Origin: Lentzea nigeriaca
GTDB taxonomy: Bacteria; Actinomycetota; Actinomycetes; Mycobacteriales; Pseudonocardiaceae
Assembly (NCBI RefSeq): GCF_016907955.1
Contig: NZ_JAFBCX010000010.1
Location: 186,001-250,000 of the forward strand
Length of the DNA stretch: 64,000 nt
Reading direction: 5' to 3'
The translations under genes and the position numbers were made by a program. Numbering within the stretch: the first letter of the stretch is position 1; every line of letters starts with the position of its first letter. Under the pieces are notes generated by a model that did no database searches, was not told the DNA's origin, and was given only the letters and a program-made list of their open reading frames with translations. Positions 7,642-16,266 of this stretch are shown in pieces.

Positions 7642-9038
7642 GTACGGTGACGCCTGTGGATCATGGCGAGCTGACGGTGCCGGCGCCCGGTGCGATGGAC
7701 CTGCCCTCGGCGTTGTTCAGCGAGCTCGCCGAGCTGGAACGGCTGCTGCGTGACTGGCTGCTCGGCTACACCTCGCGCGCCACCCGCCTGTCCTATGCCG
7801 ACGCGCTGGGCATCAGCCGCACGTGGGTCACCTCGCTCACCCCGGAGCCCTCACCACGGCCCTCGAGAGCCGCTCCCCCGGTGCGTACGGGCAAGTTCCG
7901 GCACCTCGCGTGGTTCCGGTGGTGCGACCAGGCCCGTCTGCACCCGCTCGCGGTGACGTCGACGGACGTCAAGCAGTGGCAGCAGGAACTCGCGCACGCC
8001 GGGGTGCCCAAGTCGACCCGCGCGCACCGGCTGGCGGTGGTGGGCAAGCTCTACGGCTACCTGTGGGAGCACGGGGCCGTGCCGGGTGATCCGACCAGTT
8101 TCGACCGGTCGGGCCTGGGGCTCAGCCGCAGCCACGACACGTCGGCCACGGTGGTCCTGACTGCGGGGCAGGTGGAGCTGTTGCTGCACACCGCGGCACG
8201 GGTGCGGCGCGGTGTGAGCGAGCTGATGGCGTTGCGGGCGGTGGCGCTGACCGCCCTGTTCACGCTCGGGCTGCGGGTCGGTGAAGTGACCGGGCTGAAC
8301 CGGGGTGACCTGCACCAGAACCGGGGACGCAAGGCGCTGCGGGTGCTGGGCAAGGGCGGCAAGTCCCGCGTCGTGTACTTGTCCGAGCTCGCCGACAACG
8401 CGCTGACCGCCTACCTGGCGGAACGGGATCGCTGGTCACGGGCCTCGGTGCTGTCGCTGCCGCACCAGGTTGCCTCGCACAGCGCCCCGCTGATCGTCAC
8501 GCGGGACGGCGGCCGGATGAACCCCCGCGACATCTGGGCGTTGCTGCGCCGGGTCGCCGCGGCGGGCGGGCCGGAGCTGGCCGACGTGGCCAATGCTCTC
8601 GGGCCGCACGTCGTGCGGCACTTCTACGTCACCAGCGCCGCTGAGGGCGGCGCCGACATGACGCACGTGCAGGCCGACGTCGGGCACGCCTCGGTCGAGA
8701 CGACCCAGCGCGTCTACAACCAGGCCGCGCGCGACCCGTCCCGGTCGGCCGTCGACATCGTCGAGGCCACGCTGCTGCGGGCGCGCAACGAACGCACCAG
8801 CGTCACCGCGCTGAGCGACGCCGCGGACGACCTCGCCCGCGCCGCGGCGACCGGCGACCCCGTGGAGCTGCTGCACCAGCTGCAGGAGGTCGACCGGTTG
8901 TGCACCGGCCCCGTGGTTCCGGACGCGGTCGTGGCCTGCCTCGACGAGATCGCCCGAGCCCAGACGCATCCGCGGGTCGTCGGACACGCCCGGGCTCTGC
9001 TGGAGCGGGTCAGTCGACCAGCAGGTCCTCGATGGTGA
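7638..9038 (+). CDS. Tyrosine recombinase/integrase with long C-terminal extension
   Basis: 466 residues. The N-terminal SAM-like core-binding domain lies at about 35-150 (WLLGYTSRATRLSYADAL...LAHAGVPKSTRAHRLAV). The catalytic domain has R213 (LGLRVGEVTGLN), K242 (GKGGKSRVVYL), H324-x-x-R327 (PHVVRHFYVT), H350 (DVGHASVETT) and nucleophile Y360 (RVYNQ): all six catalytic positions are present. About 105 residues follow the tyrosine (RSAVDIVEATLLRARNE...), longer than most integrases. The GTG start overlaps the coiled-coil gene stop. No adjacent tRNA, excisionase or att repeat is visible, so it is not an obvious phage or ICE integrase. Its 3' end overlaps the convergent molybdoenzyme gene by 29 bp. 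Confidence 0.92.
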   Translation: MSTVTPVDHGELTVPAPGAMDLPSALFSELAELERLLRDWLLGYTSRATRLSYADALGISRTWVTSLTPEPSPRPSRAAPPVRTGKFRHLAWFRWCDQARLHPLAVTSTDVKQWQQELAHAGVPKSTRAHRLAVVGKLYGYLWEHGAVPGDPTSFDRSGLGLSRSHDTSATVVLTAGQVELLLHTAARVRRGVSELMALRAVALTALFTLGLRVGEVTGLNRGDLHQNRGRKALRVLGKGGKSRVVYLSELADNALTAYLAERDRWSRASVLSLPHQVASHSAPLIVTRDGGRMNPRDIWALLRRVAAAGGPELADVANALGPHVVRHFYVTSAAEGGADMTHVQADVGHASVETTQRVYNQAARDPSRSAVDIVEATLLRARNERTSVTALSDAADDLARAAATGDPVELLHQLQEVDRLCTGPVVPDAVVACLDEIARAQTHPRVVGHARALLERVSRPAGPRW

Positions 9039-11181
9039 TCGGGATGTGCCGGACCCGGATGCCGGTGGCGTTGTAGACCGCGTTCGCGATCGCCGCGGCC
9101 ACCCCCACGATGCCGATCTCGCCGATGCCCCTGGCGCCGACGGCGTTGTGCAGGGTGTCCGGATAACGCAGGAACTCGGCGTCGATCTCCGGGATGTCCG
9201 CGTTGACCGGGATCAGGTAGCCCGCGAAGTCGCCGTTGGCGGGGCGGCCGTTCGCCTCGAACTCCAGGTTCTCGTGCAGGGCCGCCGACACACCCCAGAT
9301 CATGCCGCCGGAGATCTGGCCGCGTGCCGCCTTCTCGTTGATGATCCGGCCCGCGTCGAACACGCCGAGCAGCCGCGACACCCGCACCTCTCGCGTCCAC
9401 CGATGCACCCTGACCTCGCAGAACTGGGCACCGAACGAGCTGAACGAGTGCTTGGTGAGCTCCTCGCCGGGCGCCGAGCTCCCGGTCGCGGACAGCGACT
9501 CGCGGTCCACCGCCCGCAGCAGCTCGCCGAACGGCATCGAGCGTCCGTCACCGACCACGCAGCCTTCCGCGTAGGACACCTCGACGCCGTCGAACGGCGC
9601 GCCCGGCGCCGAGGCGAGGGCGAGCAGGTCGTCGATCAGCTGGGCGGCCGCGATCATGATGGCGGTGCCCGCGCTCGCGGTGGCCGTCGAACCGGCGGAC
9701 ATGCCGCCGGACGGATAGGCCGAGTCGCCCAGCCGCGGCGTGACGCGGTCCGGCGGGATGTCCAGGGACTCGCCGCCGATCAGCGACAGCACCGTCAGCA
9801 GACCTGTTCCCGGATCGGTGCCGCTGGTCGAGACCACGGCGGTGCCGTCAGCGCGCAGCACGATCTCGACGGTGGCCGGGAAGCGCAGGGCGGGGAACAG
9901 CGCGCTCGCCATGCCCATCCCGACGAGCCAGTCGCCGTCGACGCGGCCGTGCGGGGTGCGCTGTGCCCAGCCGAACCGGGCCGCGCCGACGCGGAAGCAC
10001 TCGTCGAGATGCTTGCTCGACCACTGCAGGTTCTTGCCGATGGGCGCGGTGGAGTTGTTGCGCAGCCGCAGCTCGATCGGATCCATGCGCAAGGCCACGG
10101 CCAGCTCGTCCATCGCGCTCTCCAGCGCGAACGAGCCTGGGGCCTCGCCGGGAGCCCGCATGAACGTGGTCGGCGGGAGGTTCAGCGGCACGATCTTCTG
10201 GCTCAGCGCCAGGTTCTGCGTGGCGTAGTACTCCCGCGCCGTGCCGTGCGAGGTCGGCTCGACGAACGAGCGGTCCATCGCCGTGCTGCACAACGAGTCG
10301 TGACGCAACGCGATCAGCGTGCCCTGCTCGTCGGCGCCGAGGGCGAGCTTCTGCACGGTCGCCGCCCGGCCGGCGGTGGCGGTGAACACCTGCTCCCTGG
10401 TCAGGGCTGCCTTGACCGGACGGCCGAGTGCCCTGGCTGCGGCCGCGGCGAGGAACGCGGGTGCGGACGTGCGTCCCTTGCCGCCGAACGCGCCACCGAC
10501 GAACGGGTTCACCGCGCGCACCTGCTCCGGATCGATCTCCAGGGCGCCGGCCAGCTCCGCTGCCTGGAGGTTCGATCCCTGGTTGCCGCTGTGGACGGTC
10601 AGGACGCCGTCGTTCCAGACCGCGACGGCGGAGTGCGGTTCCATCGCGGCGTGGTTCTGCGGCGCCGTGCTGTAGGTGGCCTCGACGACGACCGGGCTCG
10701 CGGCGAGCGCGTCGTCGATCGACTCGACGCCGGGCGCGAGGAACTCCTGCGTCGACGGCGATCCGTCGAACGTCGGGGGCGCGTCCTCGGCGGTGGCCAG
10801 GCCGTCCTGCAGCGACGTCACGGCGGGCAGCGCGTGGTAGGTGACCTCGACGAGCATCGCCGCGTCCCTGGCCTGCTCGAAGGTCTCCGCCACGACGAAC
10901 CCGATGGGCTGGCCGTAGTAGGCGACCTCGTTGTCCTGCAGAGGAACCCACGTCTCGCCGATGAGCGACGTCGGCCTGCGCAGCGCCAACGGGTCGAACG
11001 GCGAGTACACGCCGATCACGCCGGGCGCGCTCTTGGCGGCCGTGACGTCCATGGCCTCGATCCGGCCGTGGGCGATCGTGCTGAGCACGAGGTACCCGTA
11101 GACCATGCCGGGCAACGTGTGGTCGGCCCCGTAGCGCGCCTCGCCGGTGACTTTCAGCGGCGCGTCCACCCGGCTCGTCAT
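9010..11181 (-). CDS. Molybdenum hydroxylase large (molybdopterin-binding) subunit, aldehyde oxidoreductase type
   Basis: 723 residues from the ATG at 11181 ([20 protein letters not shown], the usual opening of the xanthine dehydrogenase/aldehyde oxidase large subunit). Motifs include GGAFGGKG, the Mo-pterin loops MRAPGEAPG and ALESAMDELA, and the C-terminal GARGIGEIGIVG with the active-site Glu. It binds molybdenum cofactor, probably the cytosine dinucleotide form as in PaoC, and hydroxylates aldehydes or N-heterocycles using water. Its start overlaps the FAD-subunit stop (ATGA). The subunit order (2Fe-2S, FAD, Mo) is that of paoABC. The exact substrate is not readable. Confidence 0.92.
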   Translation of the reverse strand: MTSRVDAPLKVTGEARYGADHTLPGMVYGYLVLSTIAHGRIEAMDVTAAKSAPGVIGVYSPFDPLALRRPTSLIGETWVPLQDNEVAYYGQPIGFVVAETFEQARDAAMLVEVTYHALPAVTSLQDGLATAEDAPPTFDGSPSTQEFLAPGVESIDDALAASPVVVEATYSTAPQNHAAMEPHSAVAVWNDGVLTVHSGNQGSNLQAAELAGALEIDPEQVRAVNPFVGGAFGGKGRTSAPAFLAAAAARALGRPVKAALTREQVFTATAGRAATVQKLALGADEQGTLIALRHDSLCSTAMDRSFVEPTSHGTAREYYATQNLALSQKIVPLNLPPTTFMRAPGEAPGSFALESAMDELAVALRMDPIELRLRNNSTAPIGKNLQWSSKHLDECFRVGAARFGWAQRTPHGRVDGDWLVGMGMASALFPALRFPATVEIVLRADGTAVVSTSGTDPGTGLLTVLSLIGGESLDIPPDRVTPRLGDSAYPSGGMSAGSTATASAGTAIMIAAAQLIDDLLALASAPGAPFDGVEVSYAEGCVVGDGRSMPFGELLRAVDRESLSATGSSAPGEELTKHSFSSFGAQFCEVRVHRWTREVRVSRLLGVFDAGRIINEKAARGQISGGMIWGVSAALHENLEFEANGRPANGDFAGYLIPVNADIPEIDAEFLRYPDTLHNAVGARGIGEIGIVGVAAAIANAVYNATGIRVRHIPITIEDLLVD

Positions 11182-12140
11182 CCGCGGCCTCCCTCGGTGA
11201 GTTCGATCAGTGCGCGGATGATCGTCCGCTTGAGCAGGGATCCCTTGAACGCGTTGCCGGACAACGGCTTGGCGCCATCGGCCGCTTTCGCCGCGGCCTC
11301 CTCGAACGACGCGAGGGTGGCCGGTTCGCCCCGCAGGGCGTCCTCGACCGCGGGCAGCCGCCACGGCACGGTGGCCACGCCGCCCGCCGCGACCCTGGCG
11401 TCGGCGATGTGCCCGTCTCGGACGTCCAGGGCGACCGCGGCCGAGCACAGCGCGAACTCGTAGGACTGCCGGTCTCGCACCTTGACGTAGGTGGAGTGCG
11501 CCGCCCAGTCCTTGCGCGGGACGTACACCTCGGTGATCAGCTCACCGGAGCGCAGGTCGTTCTCGACGTCGGGGGTGTCGCCGGGCAGGCGGTAGAAGTC
11601 CGCCAGCGGGACGACCCGTTCGCCGTCCTCGCTGCGCAGCGTGATCTCCGCGTCGAGCGCCACCAGGGCGACCGCGACGTCGCTGGCGTGCGTCGCCACG
11701 CAGTGGTCGCTGGTGCCCAGGATGGCGTGCATGCGGTTGGCGCCGGCGAGTGCCGGGCAGCCGCTGCCGGGTTCGCGCTTGTTGCACGGGGTGGCGACGT
11801 CGCGGAAGTACGTGCAGCGGGTGCGTTGCAGCAGGTTGCCGCCGATGCTGGCCATGTTGCGCAGCTGCTGTGACGCGCTGAGCAGCAGGGCGCGGGAGAT
11901 CGCCGGGTACACACCGGGGTGTGCGGCGACGTCGGCCATCCGCTCCAGCGCACCGACGCGCAGCCCGTCGGAGGTGTCGATGCCGCGCAACGGAAGCTCG
12001 TTGATGTCCAGAACGTGCTGGGGCGTCAGCACGTTGAGCTTCATCAGGTCGACGAGCGTGGTGCCGCCGGCGAGGAACGTGCCCCGTGTCGCGAGCGCGG
12101 CGTCGACGGTCGCGGGTGCGGTGAGCTCAAACGGTCGCAT
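11178..12140 (-). CDS. FAD-binding subunit of molybdenum hydroxylase with extra 4Fe-4S loop (PaoB/YagS-like)
   Basis: 320 residues. The vanillyl-alcohol-oxidase-type FAD motif is seen in [13 protein letters not shown] (about 22-34), and [16 protein letters not shown] (92-107) contacts the pyrophosphate. Right after it are C109, C119, C128 and C147 in a loop absent from ordinary CoxM/XdhB subunits. Such a loop carries an additional [4Fe-4S] cluster in PaoB of E. coli and in 4-hydroxybenzoyl-CoA reductase, so the electron path here is probably Mo to 2Fe-2S clusters to FAD with an extra cluster. It overlaps its neighbours on both sides (14 bp upstream, 4 bp downstream), so stoichiometric translation is likely. 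Confidence 0.92.
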   Translation of the reverse strand: MRPFELTAPATVDAALATRGTFLAGGTTLVDLMKLNVLTPQHVLDINELPLRGIDTSDGLRVGALERMADVAAHPGVYPAISRALLLSASQQLRNMASIGGNLLQRTRCTYFRDVATPCNKREPGSGCPALAGANRMHAILGTSDHCVATHASDVAVALVALDAEITLRSEDGERVVPLADFYRLPGDTPDVENDLRSGELITEVYVPRKDWAAHSTYVKVRDRQSYEFALCSAAVALDVRDGHIADARVAAGGVATVPWRLPAVEDALRGEPATLASFEEAAAKAADGAKPLSGNAFKGSLLKRTIIRALIELTEGGRG

Positions 12141-12585
12141 CGGCGCTCTCCGTCCTCGCCTGCTCGACGGCCGCGACGATGTTCGGGTACGCCGAACAGC
12201 GGCACAGGTTGCCGGACATGAACTCCCGGACGTCGCCGGCGTTCTCGCGCACCGCGGCGACCGCCGACATGATCTGCCCGGACGTGCAGAACCCGCACTG
12301 CATCGCGTCCTGGTCGACGAACGCCCGCTGGACCGGGTGCAGGCCGTCCTCTGTGGACAGTCCTTCCACCGTGGTGACGGGACGCCGCACGGTCGCGGCC
12401 AGGGTCAGGCACGAAAGCACCGGGCGGCCGTCGACGTGCACAGTGCAGGCGCCGCACTGCCCCCGGTCGCAGCCCTTCTTGGGGCCGGTGAGGCCGACGC
12501 GCTCGCGCAGCGCGTCCAGCAGCGTCACGCCCGGCTCGACGTTCAGCCGTTCGGTCTTGCCGTTGATTTCGAGTGAGATGTCCAC
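12127..12585 (-). CDS. 2Fe-2S iron-sulfur subunit of molybdenum hydroxylase
   Basis: 152 residues. The N-terminal plant-type ferredoxin domain has [16 protein letters not shown] plus a later Cys (LSC). The C-terminal helical domain has [10 protein letters not shown] and [12 protein letters not shown], the second 2Fe-2S site next to the Mo cofactor. Length and motifs match PaoA/CoxS-type subunits. No Tat signal is seen at the N-terminus (MDISLEING), so the enzyme should be cytoplasmic, unlike E. coli PaoABC. It is first in the operon, facing the TetR gene at 12705. Confidence 0.93.
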   Translation of the reverse strand: MDISLEINGKTERLNVEPGVTLLDALRERVGLTGPKKGCDRGQCGACTVHVDGRPVLSCLTLAATVRRPVTTVEGLSTEDGLHPVQRAFVDQDAMQCGFCTSGQIMSAVAAVRENAGDVREFMSGNLCRCSAYPNIVAAVEQARTESADATV

Positions 12586-12611
12586 CGGATCTCTTTCGTC
12601 GCCGGTCGAAC

Positions 12612-12661
12612 CGGATACTCATCCGCTTCCTCGCGTCGACGGTAGCGGATTAGAATCCGCT
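12612..12661. promoter_or_regulatory. Two operator-like palindromes between molybdoenzyme operon and TetR gene
   Basis: A perfect inverted repeat AGCGGATT-AG-AATCCGCT lies at 12644-12661. A shorter one, CGGAT-ACTC-ATCCG, lies at 12612-12625. Both share the GGAT/ATCC core, and they lie 27-76 bp upstream of the iron-sulfur subunit start. They are good candidates for binding by the divergent TetR protein. Confidence 0.7.
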
Positions 12662-12704
12662 TCGCACCCTGGAGTTCACTCCAGCCCGGAAAACCGGAGA
12701 CACG

Positions 12705-13271
12705 ATGACAGGATCGGTCAGCCCGCGACGCGCGGACACGCGGCGCAACCACGAGCGCATCCTCGCGGTGGCCGCGGAGTCCCTGTCGTCCTCGGCGGAG
12801 CTGTCGTTCAACGCCATCGCGAAACAGGCCGAGGTCGGCGTCGGCACGGTGTACCGGCACTTCCCGACGCCCGAGGCGCTCATCCTCGCGGTCTACCAGC
12901 GCGAGGTCGATCACCTGGTGAACGTCGTGCCGCGCCTGCTCGCCGAGTACCAGCCCGAGGAGGCCTTCCGGGTCTGGACCACCGACTACCTGGCGCACTA
13001 CATGATGAGCAAGCGCGGCCTGGCCAACGCGCTGACCGTCGCGACCAGGTCACGCGGACAGCTGCCGGTGAGCGCGTACGAGGCGATGGTCGGCGCCGTC
13101 ACCACCCTGCTCAAGGCGAACGCCGACGCCGGGAACGTCCGCGACGGCCTCGACCCGCAGACGGTGCTGCGAGGGCTCGCCGGGCTGCTCTATCTCGGCC
13201 CTGACGAGGACTGGCGCGGGGAGACCGCGGCCCTGACCGACCTGCTGTGGCGCGGCATGCGCAAGGACTAG
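12705..13271 (+). CDS. TetR family regulator of the molybdenum hydroxylase operon
   Basis: 188 residues. The HTH is well preserved: RRNHERILAVAAESLSS then LSFNAIAKQAEVGVGTVYRHF. The second half has the loose helical ligand-binding domain seen in TetR proteins of this class (YMMSKRGLANALTVATRSRG). It starts with ATG after GGAGA and is divergent from the three-gene molybdoenzyme operon across 119 bp containing two matching palindromes. The likely role is repression of the operon in the absence of an aldehyde or heterocyclic inducer (inference). Its stop overlaps the convergent M20 peptidase stop by 4 bp. Confidence 0.88.
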   Translation: MTGSVSPRRADTRRNHERILAVAAESLSSSAELSFNAIAKQAEVGVGTVYRHFPTPEALILAVYQREVDHLVNVVPRLLAEYQPEEAFRVWTTDYLAHYMMSKRGLANALTVATRSRGQLPVSAYEAMVGAVTTLLKANADAGNVRDGLDPQTVLRGLAGLLYLGPDEDWRGETAALTDLLWRGMRKD

Positions 13272-14533
13272 CGGCACCCGACCGCGCGCAGCGTCGCCAG
13301 CACCAGGGCCCGCGTGACGGTGACGACCTCGCCGGCGTGAACCTGTTCGCGCGGGCCGTGCGCGAGCCGGACGTCACCGGGCCCGTACTGCAGCGTGGGA
13401 ATCCCCGCCCCGGCGTACAGCCGCAGGTCACTGCCGTAGGGAGCACCTCGCTCGGCAGGCCTCGACCCACCAGTGACGTCGGCGTGGGCGGCACCGACGA
13501 GCGCCGCGAGCGGATGTCCCGCGGGCAGCCGCCCGCTGGCGAACTGGCCGCCGGGCCACGTCACGGTCGCGGGATGCGATCGCAGCCACGGGTCCGCCGC
13601 GCACGCCTCCGCGACGCACTGCTCCAGATCAGCTCGCGCGTGAGCGGGGTCCTCTCCCAGCGCGACGCCCAGCCGTCCCTCGGCCACCAGCAGGTCGGGC
13701 ACGCTGCTGGCCCAGTCACCGGCCTGCACGGTGCCGACCGACAACGGATACGGCACGGGGTACTCGGCCATCAACGGGTCGGCGCCGACGTTGCGACGGG
13801 CTTCGAGCCGCGCCAGCGCGTGGTGGATCGGCAGGTAGGCGTCGATGGCGCTGACCCCCGCGTACCTGGTGCTGCCGTGGGTGGCCCGGCCGGGCACCTC
13901 GATCCGGAACGTGAGCGCGCCGGCGTTCGCGGTCATGAGCGCGCCGCTGGTCGGTTCGGTGATGATGCAGGCGTCACCGGTGTGGCCGCGCCGCAACGTG
14001 CCGAACGCCCCGAGCCCGCCGTCCTCCTCGCTGACGACGAAGTGCGCGGCCACCCGGCCCCGCAGCCGGACGTCGGTCGCCCGGATCGCGGCCAGCGCGG
14101 CGAGGATCGCCACCACACCGGCCTTCATGTCGCACGCACCTCTGGCGTGCACCACCTCCCCGACGACCCGCGGACGGAACGGATCACCCTCCCACTGCGC
14201 GAGGTCACCGGGAGGGACGACGTCGACGTGGCCCTGCAGGATCAACGCCGGCCCGTCGTCGTGTCCTCGGCTGCCGACCAGGCCCCAGGCTTCCGCGCGC
14301 GGGGCCTCGCCACCGGGGAAGTCGTCGTGCGCCCGCAGTTCGGGCAGGTTCATCGACCACAGGTCGACGTCGAGGTCCAGCCGCTCCAGGTGCCCGGCCA
14401 GCACGTGCTGCAACTCCGACTCCGCCGCGCTGCCCGTCACGCTCGGCACCTCGAGAAGCTCCAGCAACAACCGGCCGATCGCCGCGGAATCCACCGCGGC
14501 CAGCGCCGCCGCTTCGACATCGTTCATGGTCAT
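13268..14533 (-). CDS. M20 family metallopeptidase (ArgE/DapE/acetylornithine deacetylase-like)
   Basis: About 421 residues. Di-zinc ligands are visible in order: LQGHVDVVP (His and the catalytic Asp two residues later), RGACDMKAG (bridging Asp), VVSEEDGG (general base Glu plus ligand Glu), a further acidic ligand after TEPTS, and a late His in RLAHGPREQVHAGE. A dimerisation lid insert begins near ATHGSTRYAGVSAID. The family deacylates N-acyl amino acids or hydrolyses dipeptides. It is divergent from an Lrp-type regulator, so the substrate or product may be an amino acid (inference). Start ATG 14533 (MTM) or 14527 are equivalent; the longer in-frame N-terminus looks non-coding. Confidence 0.88.
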   Translation of the reverse strand: MTMNDVEAAALAAVDSAAIGRLLLELLEVPSVTGSAAESELQHVLAGHLERLDLDVDLWSMNLPELRAHDDFPGGEAPRAEAWGLVGSRGHDDGPALILQGHVDVVPPGDLAQWEGDPFRPRVVGEVVHARGACDMKAGVVAILAALAAIRATDVRLRGRVAAHFVVSEEDGGLGAFGTLRRGHTGDACIITEPTSGALMTANAGALTFRIEVPGRATHGSTRYAGVSAIDAYLPIHHALARLEARRNVGADPLMAEYPVPYPLSVGTVQAGDWASSVPDLLVAEGRLGVALGEDPAHARADLEQCVAEACAADPWLRSHPATVTWPGGQFASGRLPAGHPLAALVGAAHADVTGGSRPAERGAPYGSDLRLYAGAGIPTLQYGPGDVRLAHGPREQVHAGEVVTVTRALVLATLRAVGCR

Positions 14534-14548
14534 GAGCCGGAAGAGTAG

Positions 14549-14640
14549 GGTCAGCTGACCTGCGCAAACAATCGTCATTTGCGGCGAACCACAGCGAGTT
14601 TCCTGCAAAGTCAGCGGCCCTATGGCGCTTTTTTGCGCCA
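14549..14640. promoter_or_regulatory. Palindromes in the divergent M20 peptidase/Lrp promoter
   Basis: Two perfect inverted repeats lie in the shared promoter: GGTCAGCTGACC at 14549-14560, close to the peptidase start, and TGGCGC-TTTTTT-GCGCCA at 14623-14640, just before the regulator gene. The second, with six T between GC arms, is the style of site bound by Lrp/AsnC octamers. Its position suggests autoregulation. Confidence 0.55.
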
Positions 14641-14646
14641 CACCTG

Positions 14647-15096
14647 ATGCTCACCGGCATGGACGTCATCGACGAAGCGATCATCCGGTGCGTGGTGCGC
14701 AACGCCCGTGCCACCTACGCCGAGATCGGCAAGGCCGCCGGACTGTCCCCGTCCGCGGCCAAGCGACGGCTCGACCGCCTCGTGGCGACCGGGGCGATCC
14801 GGGGCTTCACCGCGCTGGTCGACCCGCAGGCGCTGGCCTGGCACACCGAGGCGTTCGTCGAGGTCTACTGCGCGGGCAACCCCACGCCGGCCGACCTGCG
14901 CCAGGCGCTGGACGACATCCCCGAGGTCATCGACGCCTGCACCGTCTCGGGTGCCGCCGACGCGATGCTCTACCTGCTCGCCAGGGACATCCCGCACCTC
15001 GAGCAGGCCATCCAGCGCGTGCGCTCCACTGCTCCCGTGCAACGGACCGAGAGCGCGATCGTGCTGTCCCGGCTGCTGAACCGGCCGCGCCTGTGA
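14647..15096 (+). CDS. Lrp/AsnC family transcriptional regulator
   Basis: 149 residues (or 145 from the ATG at 14659). The N-terminal winged helix is typical: DEAIIRCVVRNARATYAEIGKAAGLSPSAAKRRLDRLVATGAI. The C-terminal RAM/ACT-like ligand domain covers about 65-149 with VDPQALAWHTEAFVEVYC. These proteins form octamers and sense amino acids. It probably regulates the divergent M20 peptidase gene. The fold is complete and the length is normal. Confidence 0.92.
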   Translation: MLTGMDVIDEAIIRCVVRNARATYAEIGKAAGLSPSAAKRRLDRLVATGAIRGFTALVDPQALAWHTEAFVEVYCAGNPTPADLRQALDDIPEVIDACTVSGAADAMLYLLARDIPHLEQAIQRVRSTAPVQRTESAIVLSRLLNRPRL

Positions 15097-15136
15097 CCTC
15101 GGCCACCACGACGATCAAGGAGGGTGACCCGTCTAG

Positions 15137-15703
15137 CTAGGCGGGCCAGGAGCGCAGCACGGTGTCGAGCGCGTCGACGGCACGGGTCCACGACGCCTCG
15201 ACCCCGCGCGGGTGGCTGTGGAACGCCCCGGAGCGTTCCAGCGAGACGTAGCCGTGGAACGTGCTGTGCAGCAGCCGCACGGCGTCGGTCTGATGGGGTT
15301 CCCACAGGTCGTAGCCGCGCAGGATCGCACGGGTCATCTCGGCGTGCTTGCCGGCGGCGCTGGTCGCGGCGGTGTCCGGGTCCAGCGCCAGCTGCGTCGC
15401 CGCGTACCGGCCGGGGTGCTCGTGGGCATATCGCCGATAGGCGGTGGCGAAGGCGACCAGCGCGTCCTTGCCGGACCGTCCCGCGATCGCCTCGGCTACC
15501 CGGTCCGCGAGCTCGGCCAGTGCCAGCACCGCGAGGCGGACACGCAGGTCGTGGGCGTTGCGGATGTGCGAGTAGAGGGAGGCGTCCTTCACGCCGAAGT
15601 GGCGGGCGAGCGCCGACACCGTCACGTTCTCGAGGCCGACCTCGTCCGCCAGCTCCGCCGCCGCCTGCGTGAGGCGGTCGGCGGTGAGCCCCGCGCGTGC
15701 CAT
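15137..15703 (-). CDS. TetR family regulator (WHG-type C-terminal domain)
   Basis: 188 residues. HTH: RLTQAAAELADEVGLENVTV followed by SALARHFGVKDASLYSHIRN. The C-terminal domain has HEHPGRYAATQLALDP and the W-H-G-like segment LLHSTFHGYVSLERSGAF, typical of TetR proteins with a WHG domain. It is divergent from the FBP-domain gene at 15770 across 66 bp that contain repeated CCTAGG-type palindromes, so autoregulation and control of that gene are likely. Confidence 0.9.
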   Translation of the reverse strand: MARAGLTADRLTQAAAELADEVGLENVTVSALARHFGVKDASLYSHIRNAHDLRVRLAVLALAELADRVAEAIAGRSGKDALVAFATAYRRYAHEHPGRYAATQLALDPDTAATSAAGKHAEMTRAILRGYDLWEPHQTDAVRLLHSTFHGYVSLERSGAFHSHPRGVEASWTRAVDALDTVLRSWPA

Positions 15704-15713
15704 GCGCCACCTT

Positions 15714-15749
15714 CCTAGAGTCCTTAATAATTTGCCTAGGACCTCTAGG
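15714..15749. promoter_or_regulatory. CCTAGAG/CTCTAGG inverted repeats, probable TetR operator
   Basis: CCTAGAG (15714-15720) and its reverse complement CTCTAGG (15743-15749) flank an A/T-rich stretch. An additional CCTAGG palindrome lies at 15735-15740, and a further CCTAG half-site is near 15754. The cluster lies between the divergent TetR (start 15703) and FBP-domain (start 15770) genes. Confidence 0.6.
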
Positions 15750-15769
15750 TAAGCCTAGCGTCCCTGGTC

Positions 15770-16261
15770 GTGAAGCCGCTGACCGAACACGACATCCGCA
15801 CGTCCTTCGTCAATTCCACCAAGGGCGAGGCGAAGCGCATGCACGTCCCCAGGGATCTCGCCGAACGGCCGTGGGACGACCTCGACTTCCTCGGCTGGCG
15901 CGACCCGGCCGCACCGGACCGGTCGTATCTCGTGATCGACCTGGACGGACGGCTCGTCGGCGTCGCGCTGCGCCGGGCGACGCAGGCGGGACGAGCCCGC
16001 AAGACGATGTGCGCGTGGTGCCTGACCACGCATTCGGGCGACGGCGTGTCGCTGATGACCGCGCGCAAGGCCGGGAAATCGGGACAGCTGGGCAACTCCG
16101 TCGGCGCCTACGTGTGCGCCGACCTGCAGTGCTCGCTGTACGTGCGCGGAAAGAAGAGCGCGGGACCCGGCTCGCGTTTCCACGAGTCGATCACCTGGGA
16201 AGAACAGGCCGCGAGGATCGTCACCGGGGTGGCGGCGTTCCTCTCACGGGTGGAGTCGTGA
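15770..16261 (+). CDS. FBP domain protein (elongation factor G-binding treble-clef zinc finger, FusB-like)
   Basis: 163 residues. The C-terminal half has the four-Cys treble-clef motif (MCAWCLTTH ... VGAYVCADLQC) characteristic of the FBP_C domain of EF-G-binding proteins such as FusB. The N-terminal MKPLTEHDIRTSFVNSTKGEAKR is the usual start of the actinobacterial family. FusB-type proteins release EF-G from the ribosome and can give fusidic-acid resistance, but most actinobacterial members are untested. The GTG start at 15770 follows a TetR-controlled promoter. A role in translation is inferred from the family only. Confidence 0.82.
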   Translation: MKPLTEHDIRTSFVNSTKGEAKRMHVPRDLAERPWDDLDFLGWRDPAAPDRSYLVIDLDGRLVGVALRRATQAGRARKTMCAWCLTTHSGDGVSLMTARKAGKSGQLGNSVGAYVCADLQCSLYVRGKKSAGPGSRFHESITWEEQAARIVTGVAAFLSRVES

Positions 16262-16266
16262 GCTGC

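Noticed and set aside
7638-9038. Recombinase considered as a prophage or ICE integrase
   Set aside because: No tRNA, att repeat, excisionase, relaxase or phage structural gene is visible on either side; flanking genes look chromosomal.
9046-11463. 805-codon open frame on + opposite the molybdenum hydroxylase
   Set aside because: Composition is that of a shadow frame (Arg, His, Asp, Gly-rich, no motif); the minus strand has the conserved enzyme.
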